This document shows positions 18,901 through 26,628 of a stretch of DNA of 64,000 nucleotides, in pieces. This DNA comes from Rothia sp. P100 (GTDB lineage: Bacteria; Actinomycetota; Actinomycetes; Actinomycetales; Micrococcaceae): positions 248,001 to 312,000 of the forward strand of contig NZ_JAMAYG010000002.1 in assembly GCF_023712425.1 (NCBI RefSeq). The letters run 5' to 3'. The notes under the pieces are model-generated. The model saw only the letters and a list, made by a program, of their open reading frames with translations, was not told where the DNA came from and ran no database searches. The translations under genes were made by a program, and so were the position numbers. The first letter of the stretch is position 1, and each line of letters begins with the position of its first letter.

Positions 18901-20656
18901 TGGCGTGACGTCTCTCTACCTGACCAATGCTGAGGATATTCAGATTAAGATGGCGCAGGGCGCTAAGCCCGGTGAGGGCGGCCAACTTATGGCTGCCAAG
19001 GTTTACCCCTGGGTAGCTGCGACTCGCCATTCAACCCCCGGCGTCACTCTGATTTCACCCCCGCCGCATCACGATATTTACTCCATCGAGGATCTGGCCC
19101 AGCTGATATATGACTGCAAGCGCGCTAACCCCAGCGCTCGTGTGCACGTCAAGCTGGTTTCCGAAGTCGGTGTTGGCACCGTGGCTGCCGGTGTCACCAA
19201 AGCTAAGGCGGATGTCGTACTTATCTCTGGTCACGACGGCGGTACCGGCGCTGCGCCCCTCAACTCCCTCAAGCACGCGGGTGCACCCTGGGAACTTGGT
19301 CTGGCTGAAGCCCAGCAGACTCTGTTGCTCAACGGCCTACGTAACCGCGTAGTCGTGCAGGCAGACGGTCAGCTCAAGACCGGCAGAGACGTCATCATTG
19401 CTGCCTTACTCGGCGCTGAAGAGTTCGGCTTCGCGACCGCCCCGCTCATCGTTGAGGGTTGCATCATGATGCGCAAGTGTCACCTAGACACCTGCCCGGT
19501 AGGTGTCGCCACCCAGAACCCCGACCTGAGGGCCCGCTTTACCGGCCAAGCCCAGCACGTGGTTAACTTCTTTGAGTTTATTGCTGAAGAGGTGCGTGAG
19601 TATCTGGCAGAGCTGGGCTTCCGTACCCTGGATGAGGCTATCGGCCATGCAGAGGCCCTGGATGTCTCTCAGGCAGTCCAACACTGGAAGGCTGAGGGTC
19701 TGGATCTCTCCAAGATTCTGGTCTCAACGGCCAGCAAGTATGGTGCCGATGAAATTCGCAACACCAGCACCCAGGATCACGAGCTGGATGCACACATCGA
19801 TAACCGCTTTATTCAGGAGGCTGCAGAAACCTTCACAAACCGTCAGCACGTCAGCATTGAGGCTCAAGTCGTCAATACTGACCGCTCGGTGGGAACCATG
19901 CTGGGGCACGAGGTCACCAAAACCTTCGGTATTGACCTGCTGGAGCCAGGGACTATCAAGCTGAACCTGACCGGTCATGCCGGGCAATCCTTAGGTGCCT
20001 TCCTACCTGCGGGTATCTCCATCACCCTCACCGGCGACTCCAACGACTACGTCGGCAAGGGGCTTTCGGGAGGTAGCATCACGGTGCGTCCGGACGCCGC
20101 CGCACCCCTGAGCTCAGCACAGAATGTCATTGCCGGTAATGTTTGCGGCTACGGTGCGACCAGTGGCGAGATGTTTCTGGGTGGGGCCGTGGGGGAGCGC
20201 TTTATGGTACGCAACTCGGGGGCAACCGCTGTCGCTGAGGGAATTGGTGATCATGGCTGTGAATATATGACCGGCGGTCTTGCCCTGATTATTGGTTCGA
20301 CCGGTAGAAACTTTGGAGCCGGCATGAGCGGAGGTATCGCTTATGTGCTGGACCTGGAGGAAAAGAAGGTCAATAAGCAGGCCCGCGAAACTGGCGAGCT
20401 GACCTTCCTGCCGCTTGATGAAACCGACCGTCTAGAGGTGCAGAACCTCCTAGAGCGACACCGGGATTACACCGGATCGTCTCGGGCTGCTGAACTACTA
20501 ACTGACCTAGACACTACCTTTGACCGTATTACCAAGGTTCTTCCCAGGGATTTTGCTGCCGTGCAGTTAATTCGTGCCGAGGCAGAAGCCGCCGGCGAAG
20601 ACACCGCCTCAATGCAGGTTTGGAACAAGATTTTGGAGGTGACCGCTCGTGGCTGA
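15959..20656 (+). CDS. gltB: Glutamate synthase (NADPH) large chain
   Basis: GltB makes glutamate from 2-oxoglutarate and the amide nitrogen of glutamine. The 1565-residue protein has all the usual blocks. Cys51 in AEKDACGLAMVA becomes the N-terminal nucleophile after loss of a propeptide of about 50 residues. The central FMN/synthase part contains TGEGGEDVDRLLDP, GAKPGEGGQL and HDGGTGAAPLNS. The 3Fe-4S cysteines are in CIMMRKCHLDTCPVG. The C-terminal glycine-rich beta-helix begins near GHAGQSLGAFLP. AGGAAGG lies 7 bases before the ATG. It overlaps gltD by 8 bases. Confidence 0.97.
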   Translation: MRRTPANDLAAAEDFTVDPHTKNHAPSPFTTFANLPEAQGLYQPDAEKDACGLAMVATLRGEPDHVIVDHALTALRRLEHRGAVGADEGTGDGAGILLQIPDAFLREVVDFELPPLGKYAVGTAYLPTGGVDAEDKQKALAGIAQSEGLRVLGWRQVPINPDIVGKSAREVMPHFVQMFIAEASGDSNESVNAPFTGHIPVIDLDPQSERRQLDQKAFRVRKRAQHKLGVYFPSFSSRTIVYKGMLTTAQLEPFYPDLSDPRFATKLAIVHSRFSTNTFPSWPLAQPFRTIAHNGEINTVKGNRNWMRARQSQLKSPVLGRNPEELFPICSVGASDSQSFDEVAELLMLSGRSAAQVLMMMVPEAWENHETMDADRRAFYRYHSSLMEPWDGPAAIAFTDGDAVGSVLDRNGLRPGRYWVTDDGLVVLASEVGVVDIPESKIIEKGRVSPGKMFYVDTEAGRLVPDEEVKAAVASEQPWATWAEENIVNLADLPDREHVRAARKSILKRQQTFGYTEEELRKILAPMAATGAEPIYAMGTDTPIAVLSKRHRLLFDYFVQSFAQVTNPPLDSIREELVTSLKTSIGADGNLLRHGRVRVNHVELDFPVINNDELDKILHIDDEDGAPAAIKVSGLYPSHGGEAALRERLAEICEQVSAAVERGVQFLILSDRNSNGAWAPIPSLLLTSAVHHHLLRSATRTKVALIVEAGDVREVHHIATLIGYGASAVNPYLAMESVEELVAQGEITGVTEAEAVYNLIKALGKGLQKIMSKMGISTVSSYCGAQTFEALGLSQSLVDQFFTGTHSQMDGVGLGVIEAEIRKRHHAAYPDDGVAVPYRALETGGEYDWRREGPPHLFNPQTIFRLQHSTKTRRYDIFKSYTKLVDDQARDLMTLRGLFSFNANRTPVPLDEVEPVSSIVRRFSTGAMSYGSISQEAHETLAIAMNQLGAKSNTGEGGEDVDRLLDPARRSAIKQVASGRFGVTSLYLTNAEDIQIKMAQGAKPGEGGQLMAAKVYPWVAATRHSTPGVTLISPPPHHDIYSIEDLAQLIYDCKRANPSARVHVKLVSEVGVGTVAAGVTKAKADVVLISGHDGGTGAAPLNSLKHAGAPWELGLAEAQQTLLLNGLRNRVVVQADGQLKTGRDVIIAALLGAEEFGFATAPLIVEGCIMMRKCHLDTCPVGVATQNPDLRARFTGQAQHVVNFFEFIAEEVREYLAELGFRTLDEAIGHAEALDVSQAVQHWKAEGLDLSKILVSTASKYGADEIRNTSTQDHELDAHIDNRFIQEAAETFTNRQHVSIEAQVVNTDRSVGTMLGHEVTKTFGIDLLEPGTIKLNLTGHAGQSLGAFLPAGISITLTGDSNDYVGKGLSGGSITVRPDAAAPLSSAQNVIAGNVCGYGATSGEMFLGGAVGERFMVRNSGATAVAEGIGDHGCEYMTGGLALIIGSTGRNFGAGMSGGIAYVLDLEEKKVNKQARETGELTFLPLDETDRLEVQNLLERHRDYTGSSRAAELLTDLDTTFDRITKVLPRDFAAVQLIRAEAEAAGEDTASMQVWNKILEVTARG

Positions 20657-22112
20657 TCCTCGCGGTTTTCTAAAAGTAACCACCCGTCAAGACCGCCCCA
20701 AGCGCCCCGTGCCGGTGCGTATTCTTGATTTCAAAGAGGTGCAGGTAGCGCAGAATTCTGCGGTCCTTAAGACCCAGGCATCGCGTTGCATGGACTGCGG
20801 TGTGCCCTTCTGCCACCAGGGCTGCCCTCTGGGCAATCTGATTCCTGAGTGGAATGATCTGACCTGGCGAGGTCAAACGGCTCAGGCGGTTGAACGCCTG
20901 CACGCTACCAACAACTTTCCCGAGTTCACCGGACGCGTCTGCCCGGCGCCCTGCGAAACCTCCTGCGTGCTGGGGATTAACCAGCCTGCGGTGACTATTA
21001 AGCAGATTGAGTACTCCATTGCCGAGCAGGCTTTTGAGGGTGGCTTGATTGAGCCGATTATGCCTGACCGCATGCTGGGTAAAACGGTGGCTGTAGTGGG
21101 TTCTGGTCCGGCAGGTCTAGCTGCCGCCCAACAACTCACCCAGGCAGGTTTTACCACTGCTGTTTTTGAGCGGGACGATAGGGTAGGCGGACTGTTGCGC
21201 TACGGCATTCCTGATTTCAAATTGGAAAAAGATATCGTGGATCGCCGTATCGCGGTCATGGAGGCAGAAGGCACCCGCTTTAGAACCGGTATCGAAATCG
21301 GCACGGACATCACCTGGGATGACCTCAAGAAGCGTTATGACGCCGTTATTGTGGCCACCGGTGCCACGCAGCCGCGTGCGCTGGATATTCCCGGTGCTGA
21401 CCTAAAGGGCGTGCACTTTGCCATGCCTTATCTGACCGAGTCAAACCGCGTGGTTGCTGGTGACCTCGCTGAGCCCACCATCAACGCAGCGGGCAAGAAT
21501 GTTATTGTTTTGGGTGGCGGCGATACCGGCAGCGACTGCATCGGTACTGCAGTGCGTCAGGGCGCGGCGTCTATTACCACACTGGCTATTGGGGCCCAGC
21601 CCCCGGCTGACCGCGCAGATCACGAGCCCTGGCCCATGTTCCCCAAGGTCTTTGAAGTGTCATCCTCCTACGAAGAAGGCGGTGAGCGCAGCTATCTTGC
21701 CTCCACCGTGGAATTTGTGGGGGAAAACGGCACACTGACCGGGCTCAAGGTCGCTGAAACAGAAATCCGGGAGGATGGCCGCCGCGGCCCTAAAGGCGGC
21801 ACCGAGCGCATCATTCCTGCGGATCTGGTTTTCCTTGCTCTGGGGTTCACCGGTCAGGAGAACAGCGATATCAGTGAGCAGGTAGGCGCAGAGCTGGATG
21901 CTCGCACCAATGTGGCACGCGCTGAGGACTACATGACTAACGTCCCCGGTATCTTCTCCTGTGGGGACGCCGGGCGTGGCCAGTCACTGGTGGTGTGGGC
22001 CATCGCTGAGGGGCGTGCCTGCGCTGCCTCGGTAGAGCGGCATCTGACCGGCTCAACCGTGCTGCCGGAGCCAGTCTTGCCCAGCGACCGAGCCATCGAT
22101 CTAGCGCTCTAA
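20649..22112 (+). CDS. gltD: Glutamate synthase small chain
   Basis: GltD passes electrons from NADPH through FAD and 4Fe-4S clusters to GltB. The 487-residue protein has the N-terminal cluster cysteines (MDCGVPFCHQGCPLGN and VCPAPCETSCVLG), an FAD-binding VVGSGPAGLAAAQQL, GGLLRYGIPDFKLEK, the NADPH-binding GGGDTGSDCIGTA and the C-terminal GIFSCGDAGRGQSLVVWAI. The GTG start lies inside gltB and is preceded by GGAGGTG (20634-20640). The 8-base overlap fits coupled synthesis of the two subunits. Confidence 0.97.
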   Translation: MADPRGFLKVTTRQDRPKRPVPVRILDFKEVQVAQNSAVLKTQASRCMDCGVPFCHQGCPLGNLIPEWNDLTWRGQTAQAVERLHATNNFPEFTGRVCPAPCETSCVLGINQPAVTIKQIEYSIAEQAFEGGLIEPIMPDRMLGKTVAVVGSGPAGLAAAQQLTQAGFTTAVFERDDRVGGLLRYGIPDFKLEKDIVDRRIAVMEAEGTRFRTGIEIGTDITWDDLKKRYDAVIVATGATQPRALDIPGADLKGVHFAMPYLTESNRVVAGDLAEPTINAAGKNVIVLGGGDTGSDCIGTAVRQGAASITTLAIGAQPPADRADHEPWPMFPKVFEVSSSYEEGGERSYLASTVEFVGENGTLTGLKVAETEIREDGRRGPKGGTERIIPADLVFLALGFTGQENSDISEQVGAELDARTNVARAEDYMTNVPGIFSCGDAGRGQSLVVWAIAEGRACAASVERHLTGSTVLPEPVLPSDRAIDLAL

Positions 22113-22135
22113 CTCAAATAGCCTCACCAAGCACG

Positions 22136-22173
22136 AAGGTGCCCTGCTCCGAGATGGGGCAGGGCACCTTTTA
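22136..22173. terminator. Bidirectional terminator between gltD and the flavodoxin genes
   Basis: A perfect 12-bp stem AAGGTGCCCTGC / GCAGGGCACCTT (22136-22147 and 22159-22170) is followed by TTTTATT. Its A-rich left flank and convergent genes suggest that it works on both strands. Confidence 0.88.
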
Positions 22174-22191
22174 TTGTGCAGACCGTGAAAT

Positions 22192-22755
22192 CTAGCCGAG
22201 ATTTTTGAGGACCAGCTGTACGAGCGGTATGCAGGCCTCGGGCGAACTATAATCCACGCTTTTCTGCGAGAAGCTATCCAGCATCTGTTGGTTAGCTTCA
22301 GACTTCTTGGGGATTGCCGCGATGGCAGAGCGAATACCAATCATGACCGTCTTGTGCTTAAGGGACAAGCGGGTATGGTCGAGTGCGCCCCTGAAGTGGA
22401 AAGTGCCGCTGGCATGATTGACCAGAACCTCGCCCACATTTTTGCGAAGGATTCCGTCCAGTTTTTCCTGGGGCGCACCGTCCAGCCCAGCAAACGAAAC
22501 GGTGAACAGAGCTAGGGGCTGAGCCAGTAGCTGATTGACAAGTTTTTTGAGCTCGGAAGATTCGGTGAGAAGCCCACCGTAGTCGCTCAGCCCAGCAACC
22601 ACCATATCCGCTTCGGCTAGGTGAGAGGGGGTGACAACAGAAGCTGCTACTACCTCCGTCAGCACCCCAGCTTGGCGCAACTCTTCTGCTATCCAGCGGG
22701 AGTAACGCTCGGTACTACCGTACTGGCTTCCGTAAATGAGCACGACACGACTCAT
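22192..22755 (-). CDS. Flavodoxin-domain protein (copy 2)
   Basis: The 187-residue protein opens with the flavodoxin FMN-phosphate loop region (VLIYGSQYGSTERYSRWIAE). Further marks are DMVVAGLSDYGGLL and FTVSFAGLDGAPQ. The fold is that of flavodoxin/HemG-like domains (short electron-transfer or quinone-dependent oxidase modules). The substrate is unknown; a menaquinone- or porphyrin-linked role is only a possibility. AGAAGGGA precedes the ATG. It is 30 bases downstream of a paralogue and likely cotranscribed with it. It ends at a shared terminator with gltD. Confidence 0.8.
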   Translation of the reverse strand: MSRVVLIYGSQYGSTERYSRWIAEELRQAGVLTEVVAASVVTPSHLAEADMVVAGLSDYGGLLTESSELKKLVNQLLAQPLALFTVSFAGLDGAPQEKLDGILRKNVGEVLVNHASGTFHFRGALDHTRLSLKHKTVMIGIRSAIAAIPKKSEANQQMLDSFSQKSVDYSSPEACIPLVQLVLKNLG

Positions 22756-22785
22756 CGTTGTTTCCCTTCTCGTGGGGTGAGAGCT

Positions 22786-23370
22786 CTACGCTAGCTCTTC
22801 GAGGTAGATTTTCACCTGATCTACCAGCGGGTCAATCCACTGGCGATTGGTGTGGTCAGCTCCACCGTTTTCAAACGCTTCAATGAGTTGCTTGTCGTAC
22901 TCGTTCTGCCTGGGCTTGAGCTTATAGGCAGTCTTCACACCGGTGAGTGCTGTCTTGTGGAGCTTGGACATTTCGCTCATCTTCAAGCCACCGCGGAAGT
23001 GGAAAGCTGGCCTGTCCCCGGCAACTTCGGCCTTGTAGCTCTTCATGACGCGGTCATCCAGGTAGGAACGAGGGTAGACCTCCGTGCCATTGAAAGAAAC
23101 GGTATAAAAGAGGCGGCGATCAACGGTAAGCATGGCTTCACGACGCTTACGGAGGGTGGGTGCGCCGGTCAAGAAGCCACCCAGGTAGCTGGCGCCCACA
23201 ATCAAAATGTCTGCGCTTTCAATGAGTTCGTCGGTTGCTTCTGCGACTGGAGATAGCTCGACGGTGGGTGCTTGGGGGAGTGCTCGCAAGTCTTCGGCAA
23301 TCCACGTGGCGTAGCGTTCAGTGTGGCCGTAGGTGGAACCGAAGAGAATAATAACCGTAGGGGCGTTCAT
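22786..23370 (-). CDS. Flavodoxin-domain protein (copy 1)
   Basis: The 194-residue protein starts MNAPTVIILFGSTYGHTERY, a flavodoxin FMN-phosphate loop, and continues with WIAEDLRA, ADILIVGASYLGGFL and FYTVSFNGTEVYPR. It is clearly paralogous to the next gene, sharing GSxYGxTERYxxWIAEDL and the FTVSFxG region. I chose ATG 23370 because AAAGG lies 6 bases upstream; the open frame extends to 23565 but that part runs through inverted repeats and is low-complexity. It leads a two-gene minus-strand operon whose promoter must lie in 23371-23600. Confidence 0.8.
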   Translation of the reverse strand: MNAPTVIILFGSTYGHTERYATWIAEDLRALPQAPTVELSPVAEATDELIESADILIVGASYLGGFLTGAPTLRKRREAMLTVDRRLFYTVSFNGTEVYPRSYLDDRVMKSYKAEVAGDRPAFHFRGGLKMSEMSKLHKTALTGVKTAYKLKPRQNEYDKQLIEAFENGGADHTNRQWIDPLVDQVKIYLEELA

Positions 23371-23432
23371 AGCAACCTTTGCAAGTGGGTGAAAGCGGTG
23401 CGCTGTGGTGCATCTTTTAGAATACGCGCCTT

Positions 23433-23501
23433 GTTTGACGCTCTCAAACATAAACGAGTGTGGCAAGCCAAAAGATTTTGCTTGGTGACCGTTTATGTTT
23501 G
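23433..23501. repeat. Nested inverted repeats, probable operator cluster
   Basis: CAAACATAAACG (23445-23456) is matched exactly by CGTTTATGTTTG (23490-23501). Between them CAAGC-c-AAAA-GA-TTTT-GCTTG (23464-23484) is a second, inner dyad with one bulged base. GTTTGA (23433-23438) and TCAAAC (23444-23449) form a third dyad that shares bases with the first. The cluster lies upstream of the flavodoxin operon and of pyk. The AAACATAAAC style recalls operators of DeoR-family sugar regulators, but this is a guess from memory. Confidence 0.5.
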
Positions 23502-23586
23502 TTTTTGTGGGGTTTGAAGTGTCATTGTTGGTAAATGTGGGGTAAAACGTCCCCCAAAACCCCATGAAACCACGTACAATGGACTG

Positions 23587-23673
23587 TGGACATGTTGGTT
23601 TTATGCTGACTATATGGGAGCCTGTTGGCTACCTCGATGAGTACCTCACCGATGGTTGCCTGCGCAGGTAGCC
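23587..23673 (+). promoter_or_regulatory. Possible pyk promoter and structured leader
   Basis: TGGACA (23587-23592) and TATATG (23611-23616) are 18 bases apart. The leader that follows contains the inverted repeat GGCTACCT (23627-23634) and AGGTAGCC (23666-23673), with a 31-base loop, before the pyk ribosome-binding site. The leader hairpin may only be a stabilising structure. Confidence 0.4.
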
Positions 23674-23701
23674 CAGCCCCTACAAAACATAAGGTTGATT
23701 G

Positions 23702-25171
23702 ATGAGACGCGCAAAGATTGTTTGTACCATTGGCCCCGCAATTTCTGCCCCCGAGAAAATTGCAGCTGCTATCGAAGCTGGCATGAATGTTGCCCGACTA
23801 AACATGAGCCACGGTGACCACGAGGTTCACACTAACTCATACGCAACGATTCGAGAGCAAGCTGAGAAGCTGGGTAAGAATGTTGCAATCCTTGCTGATT
23901 TGCAGGGCCCTAAAATTCGCCTAGAAACCTTCAAAAACGGCGCTGAAGTTCTGGAACCCGGTGACACTTTCAAGATCACCACTGAAGATATTGAAGGCAC
24001 CAAGGAAATCTGTGGAACCACCTTCAAGGGTCTGCCCGGTGACGTCAAGCCCGGCGATACCCTGCTGATTGATGATGGCAAGATCCGTCTAGAAGCTATT
24101 GAGGTTGACGCTACGACCGTCACTACACGCGTTATCGTGGGTGGCCCTATCTCCAATAACAAGGGCATCAACCTGCCTGGCGTTGCCGTATCAATTCCTG
24201 CGCTGACCGAAAAGGACGAGCGCGACCTGCGTTTTGCCCTGAACATGGGTGTCGATATCATCGCTCTTTCCTTCGTGCGTACCGGCGATGACGTCACCCG
24301 TGTTCACGAAATCATGGAAGAAGAAGGCCGCCGTATTGCGGTTATCGCTAAGGTCGAGAAGCCTCAGGCGGTTGAAAATCTGCAGGATATCGTCGACAAG
24401 TTCGATGGCATCATGGTGGCTCGTGGTGATTTGGGTGTTGAGTTCCCCCTCGAAGAGGTCCCCCTCGTTCAGAAGCGCGCGATTGAACTTGCCCGCCGCT
24501 GGGCAAAGCCGGTTATCGTAGCGACTCAGGTGCTGGAAACCATGATTCAGAACCCCATTCCCACCCGTGCAGAGGCATCTGACTGCGCTAACGCTATTCT
24601 TGATGGCGCGGACGCTGTCATGCTCTCTGGTGAGACTTCTGTAGGTAAGTACCCTATCATCACCATCCAGACCATGGCTCGCATTATTAGCTCCACCGAG
24701 GAGCGCGGTCTCTTCCGTGTTCCTGAGCTGGGTACATCACCCAAGACTCGCGGTGGCGCTATTACCCGCGCGGCGGTCAATATTGCTGACCAGCTGGACG
24801 TCAAGTACATTGCTGCTTTCACCCAGTCCGGTGATACCGCCCGCCGTCTGGCGCGTCTGCGTCCTGTTAAGCCCGTGCTGGCTATGACTCCTAAGCCTGA
24901 GGTTCGCGCCTTCCTGTCGCTGCTCTGGGGCGTGGAGGCTGTTCTGGCTCCTGCTGCCAATGACACCGATGAGATGACCGCTGTGGTTGACCGCTACATT
25001 CTGGCTAACAACCTGGCTGAGGCTAACGATTTGATTGTTATGGCTGCCGGTTCACCTCCCGGTGTGGCTGGTTCCACCAACACTGTGAAGGTTCACCGTG
25101 TTGGTGACCTGGACGACGCCGGGGCGGTACTGCCCGAGGACCGTGAGTCGGTTGGCCCCTTCCACGAATAA
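23702..25171 (+). CDS. pyk: Pyruvate kinase
   Basis: Pyk converts phosphoenolpyruvate and ADP to pyruvate and ATP. The 489-residue protein carries ARLNMSHG, ILADLQGPKIR, the catalytic-lysine region IAVIAKVEKPQA, VARGDLGVE and the domain A/B motif MIQNPIPTRAEASD followed by DAVMLSGETSVGKYP. The C-terminal allosteric domain is complete, ending near NTVKVHRVGDL. ATG 23702 follows TAAGG by about 8 bases; a TTG at 23699 is in frame but not needed. A 15-bp hairpin terminator follows. Confidence 0.97.
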   Translation: MRRAKIVCTIGPAISAPEKIAAAIEAGMNVARLNMSHGDHEVHTNSYATIREQAEKLGKNVAILADLQGPKIRLETFKNGAEVLEPGDTFKITTEDIEGTKEICGTTFKGLPGDVKPGDTLLIDDGKIRLEAIEVDATTVTTRVIVGGPISNNKGINLPGVAVSIPALTEKDERDLRFALNMGVDIIALSFVRTGDDVTRVHEIMEEEGRRIAVIAKVEKPQAVENLQDIVDKFDGIMVARGDLGVEFPLEEVPLVQKRAIELARRWAKPVIVATQVLETMIQNPIPTRAEASDCANAILDGADAVMLSGETSVGKYPIITIQTMARIISSTEERGLFRVPELGTSPKTRGGAITRAAVNIADQLDVKYIAAFTQSGDTARRLARLRPVKPVLAMTPKPEVRAFLSLLWGVEAVLAPAANDTDEMTAVVDRYILANNLAEANDLIVMAAGSPPGVAGSTNTVKVHRVGDLDDAGAVLPEDRESVGPFHE

Positions 25172-25198
25172 GCCTTTGTCGATTGAGGCTAAGTAGCT

Positions 25199-25245
25199 AA
25201 AGCTCGCCCCGCTCGTAATAGAGCGGGGCGAGCTTTATATTTTTG
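25199..25245 (+). terminator. Terminator after pyk
   Basis: A perfect 15-bp stem AAAGCTCGCCCCGCT / AGCGGGGCGAGCTTT (25199-25213 and 25222-25236) is followed by a T-rich run ending in ATTTTT. Confidence 0.92.
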
Positions 25246-25328
25246 GTGCGTATTAGAGATGTTGTGCAGCAAAAAAGCCAGCTACTAAAAGAAAACCCCG
25301 ATCAGGTTTAACCTGACCGGGGTAGCTG

Positions 25329-25408
25329 TGCCCAAGGTGGGACTTGAACCCACACTCCTAAGAACCGCATTTTGAGTGCGGCGCGTCTGCCAATTCCGCC
25401 ACTTGGGC
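25329..25408 (-). tRNA. tRNA-Leu (anticodon CAA)
   Basis: Read on the minus strand, a 7-bp acceptor stem GCCCAAG / CTTGGGC with discriminator A encloses a D arm, an anticodon arm CCGCA-CTCAAAA-TGCGG, a leucine-type long variable arm and a T arm GTGGGTTCAAGTCCCAC. The 7-base anticodon loop gives CAA, which reads the leucine codon UUG. CCA is not encoded. The 80-base length fits a class II tRNA with a short variable arm. Confidence 0.95.
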
Positions 25409-25641
25409 TTGCTCTTGAGAGCACTTCTACTGTACACAAGCCTGCTCAGAAAAGCGAATTGGAGTGGACTGTGGCAAGGTTCAGCACTCAATCACCCCTC
25501 TAAGACGGAATATTAAACATACAATTAGAACGGTAGTACGCACCGTCACCCGCATAAAGAAGCGCATTGAGTTCGGTTCGTGCGAAAATAAAGACACAGA
25601 GTTAAACTTGTGACGCTGAATTGACTAAAGGAGCCACGGGA

Positions 25642-26256
25642 ATGTCAGAGCAGACCCCCCTAGAATCCGAGAACCACGATCAGCAGCCGGCACGCACCGT
25701 CGTTGTAGCTGAAGACGAAGCGCTCATTCGCCTAGATATCGTAGAAATTCTCAAAGACCAGGGGTTTGAAGTGCTTGCTGAGACCGATAACGGCAAAACC
25801 GCGGTTGAACTAGCAGAAAAGCACCGCCCAGATCTGGTGCTGATGGACGTCAAAATGCCCATCATGGACGGGATTGAAGCTGCCGGTCTCATCAATGAGA
25901 AGGAGCTAGCACCCGTAGTTTTGCTGACCGCGTTTAGCCAAAAAGAACTGGTAGATCGAGCAACCGAAGCCGGCGCTATGGCTTATGTAGTCAAGCCCTT
26001 CTCACCCAACGACCTCATTCCCGCTATTGAAGTTGCCATGAGCCGTTACGAGCAGCTTCGTGCGCTCAAGAGCGAAGTCAGCTCCATCAAGGAACAGTTT
26101 GAAACCCGCAAGCTGGTTGACCGCGCCAAGGCGCTACTCATTACTAAGATGGGATTGAGCGAACCCGAAGCTTTCCGTTGGATTCAGAAAACTTCAATGG
26201 ACCGCAGGCTCTCAATGCGTGAGGTCGCCGAGACCATCGTCAAACAGGTTCAATAA
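25642..26256 (+). CDS. pdtaR: ANTAR-domain response regulator (PdtaR-like)
   Basis: The 204-residue protein has an N-terminal receiver domain (about 18-135) with acidic pocket AEDEALIRLD, phosphorylation site Asp69 in LVLMDVKMP, switch Thr in VVLLTAF and Lys in YVVKPFSP. The C-terminal ANTAR helices (about 145-200; RAKALLITKMGLSEPEAFRWI) bind paired RNA hairpins and prevent termination in target transcripts. No partner histidine kinase is visible here. ATG 25642 follows AAAGGAG (25627-25633). It matches the PdtaR class (Rv1626 of Mycobacterium) in length and domain order. Confidence 0.92.
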   Translation: MSEQTPLESENHDQQPARTVVVAEDEALIRLDIVEILKDQGFEVLAETDNGKTAVELAEKHRPDLVLMDVKMPIMDGIEAAGLINEKELAPVVLLTAFSQKELVDRATEAGAMAYVVKPFSPNDLIPAIEVAMSRYEQLRALKSEVSSIKEQFETRKLVDRAKALLITKMGLSEPEAFRWIQKTSMDRRLSMREVAETIVKQVQ

Positions 26257-26280
26257 AAACCGTCCACATAAGACCGCGCA

Positions 26281-26317
26281 AAAGACCCGCTGATTCCAAT
26301 ATCAGCGGGTCTTTGCT
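26281..26317. terminator. Terminator after pdtaR
   Basis: A perfect 14-bp stem AAAGACCCGCTGAT / ATCAGCGGGTCTTT with 6-base loop (26281-26314). It sits between convergent genes and has A and T flanks, so it may act both ways. Confidence 0.9.
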
Positions 26318-26328
26318 CGATATTTCGG

Positions 26329-26499
26329 TTAAAGTTCTTCGCGGCCCTTCTGAGAGCCATTAATTCCCCAAAGGGCGAGGGCTGTACTAACGGTGACTGC
26401 TGCCCACCAGAGGCCACCTTCGGCAATTGCTAGGGTCGTCACGATGATGGTGATGACCAAAAAGATATTGCCCAGCATCTTACGAGTTGAAGGTTTCAC
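26329..26499 (-). CDS. Small two-helix membrane protein, unknown function
   Basis: A 56-residue frame starts at GTG 26499 with TAGGAAG just upstream and stops at TAA 26329. The product begins with a short basic N-terminus (KPSTRK), has two hydrophobic segments (about residues 8-28 and 30-46) and a charged tail KGREEL. The codon pattern and ribosome-binding site support a real gene. It lies downstream of the symporter gene on the same strand, beyond an imperfect hairpin. I do not recognise a family. Confidence 0.6.
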   Translation of the reverse strand: MKPSTRKMLGNIFLVITIIVTTLAIAEGGLWWAAVTVSTALALWGINGSQKGREEL

Positions 26500-26582
26500 T
26501 GAACTTCCTAAAAGTGAACGGTAGTTACCTGACCACTTTACCGTGCAGCCCAGGCCTTGGAATACACCGCAGAAATGAACTA

Positions 26583-26611
26583 AACCCCGCTCCTTAGTCT
26601 CTAAAGAACGG
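26583..26611 (-). terminator. Probable terminator after the symporter gene
   Basis: AACCCCGCTCCTTAG pairs with CTAAAGAACGGGGTT apart from two mismatches (26583-26613). It follows the minus-strand symporter stop at 26629 and runs into TTTAG on that strand, a weak U tract. Confidence 0.6.
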
Positions 26612-26628
26612 GGTTCAGCGTGTATTTT

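Noticed and set aside
25285-25491. 68-residue minus-strand frame
   Set aside because: It runs over the tRNA-Leu gene and is a shadow.
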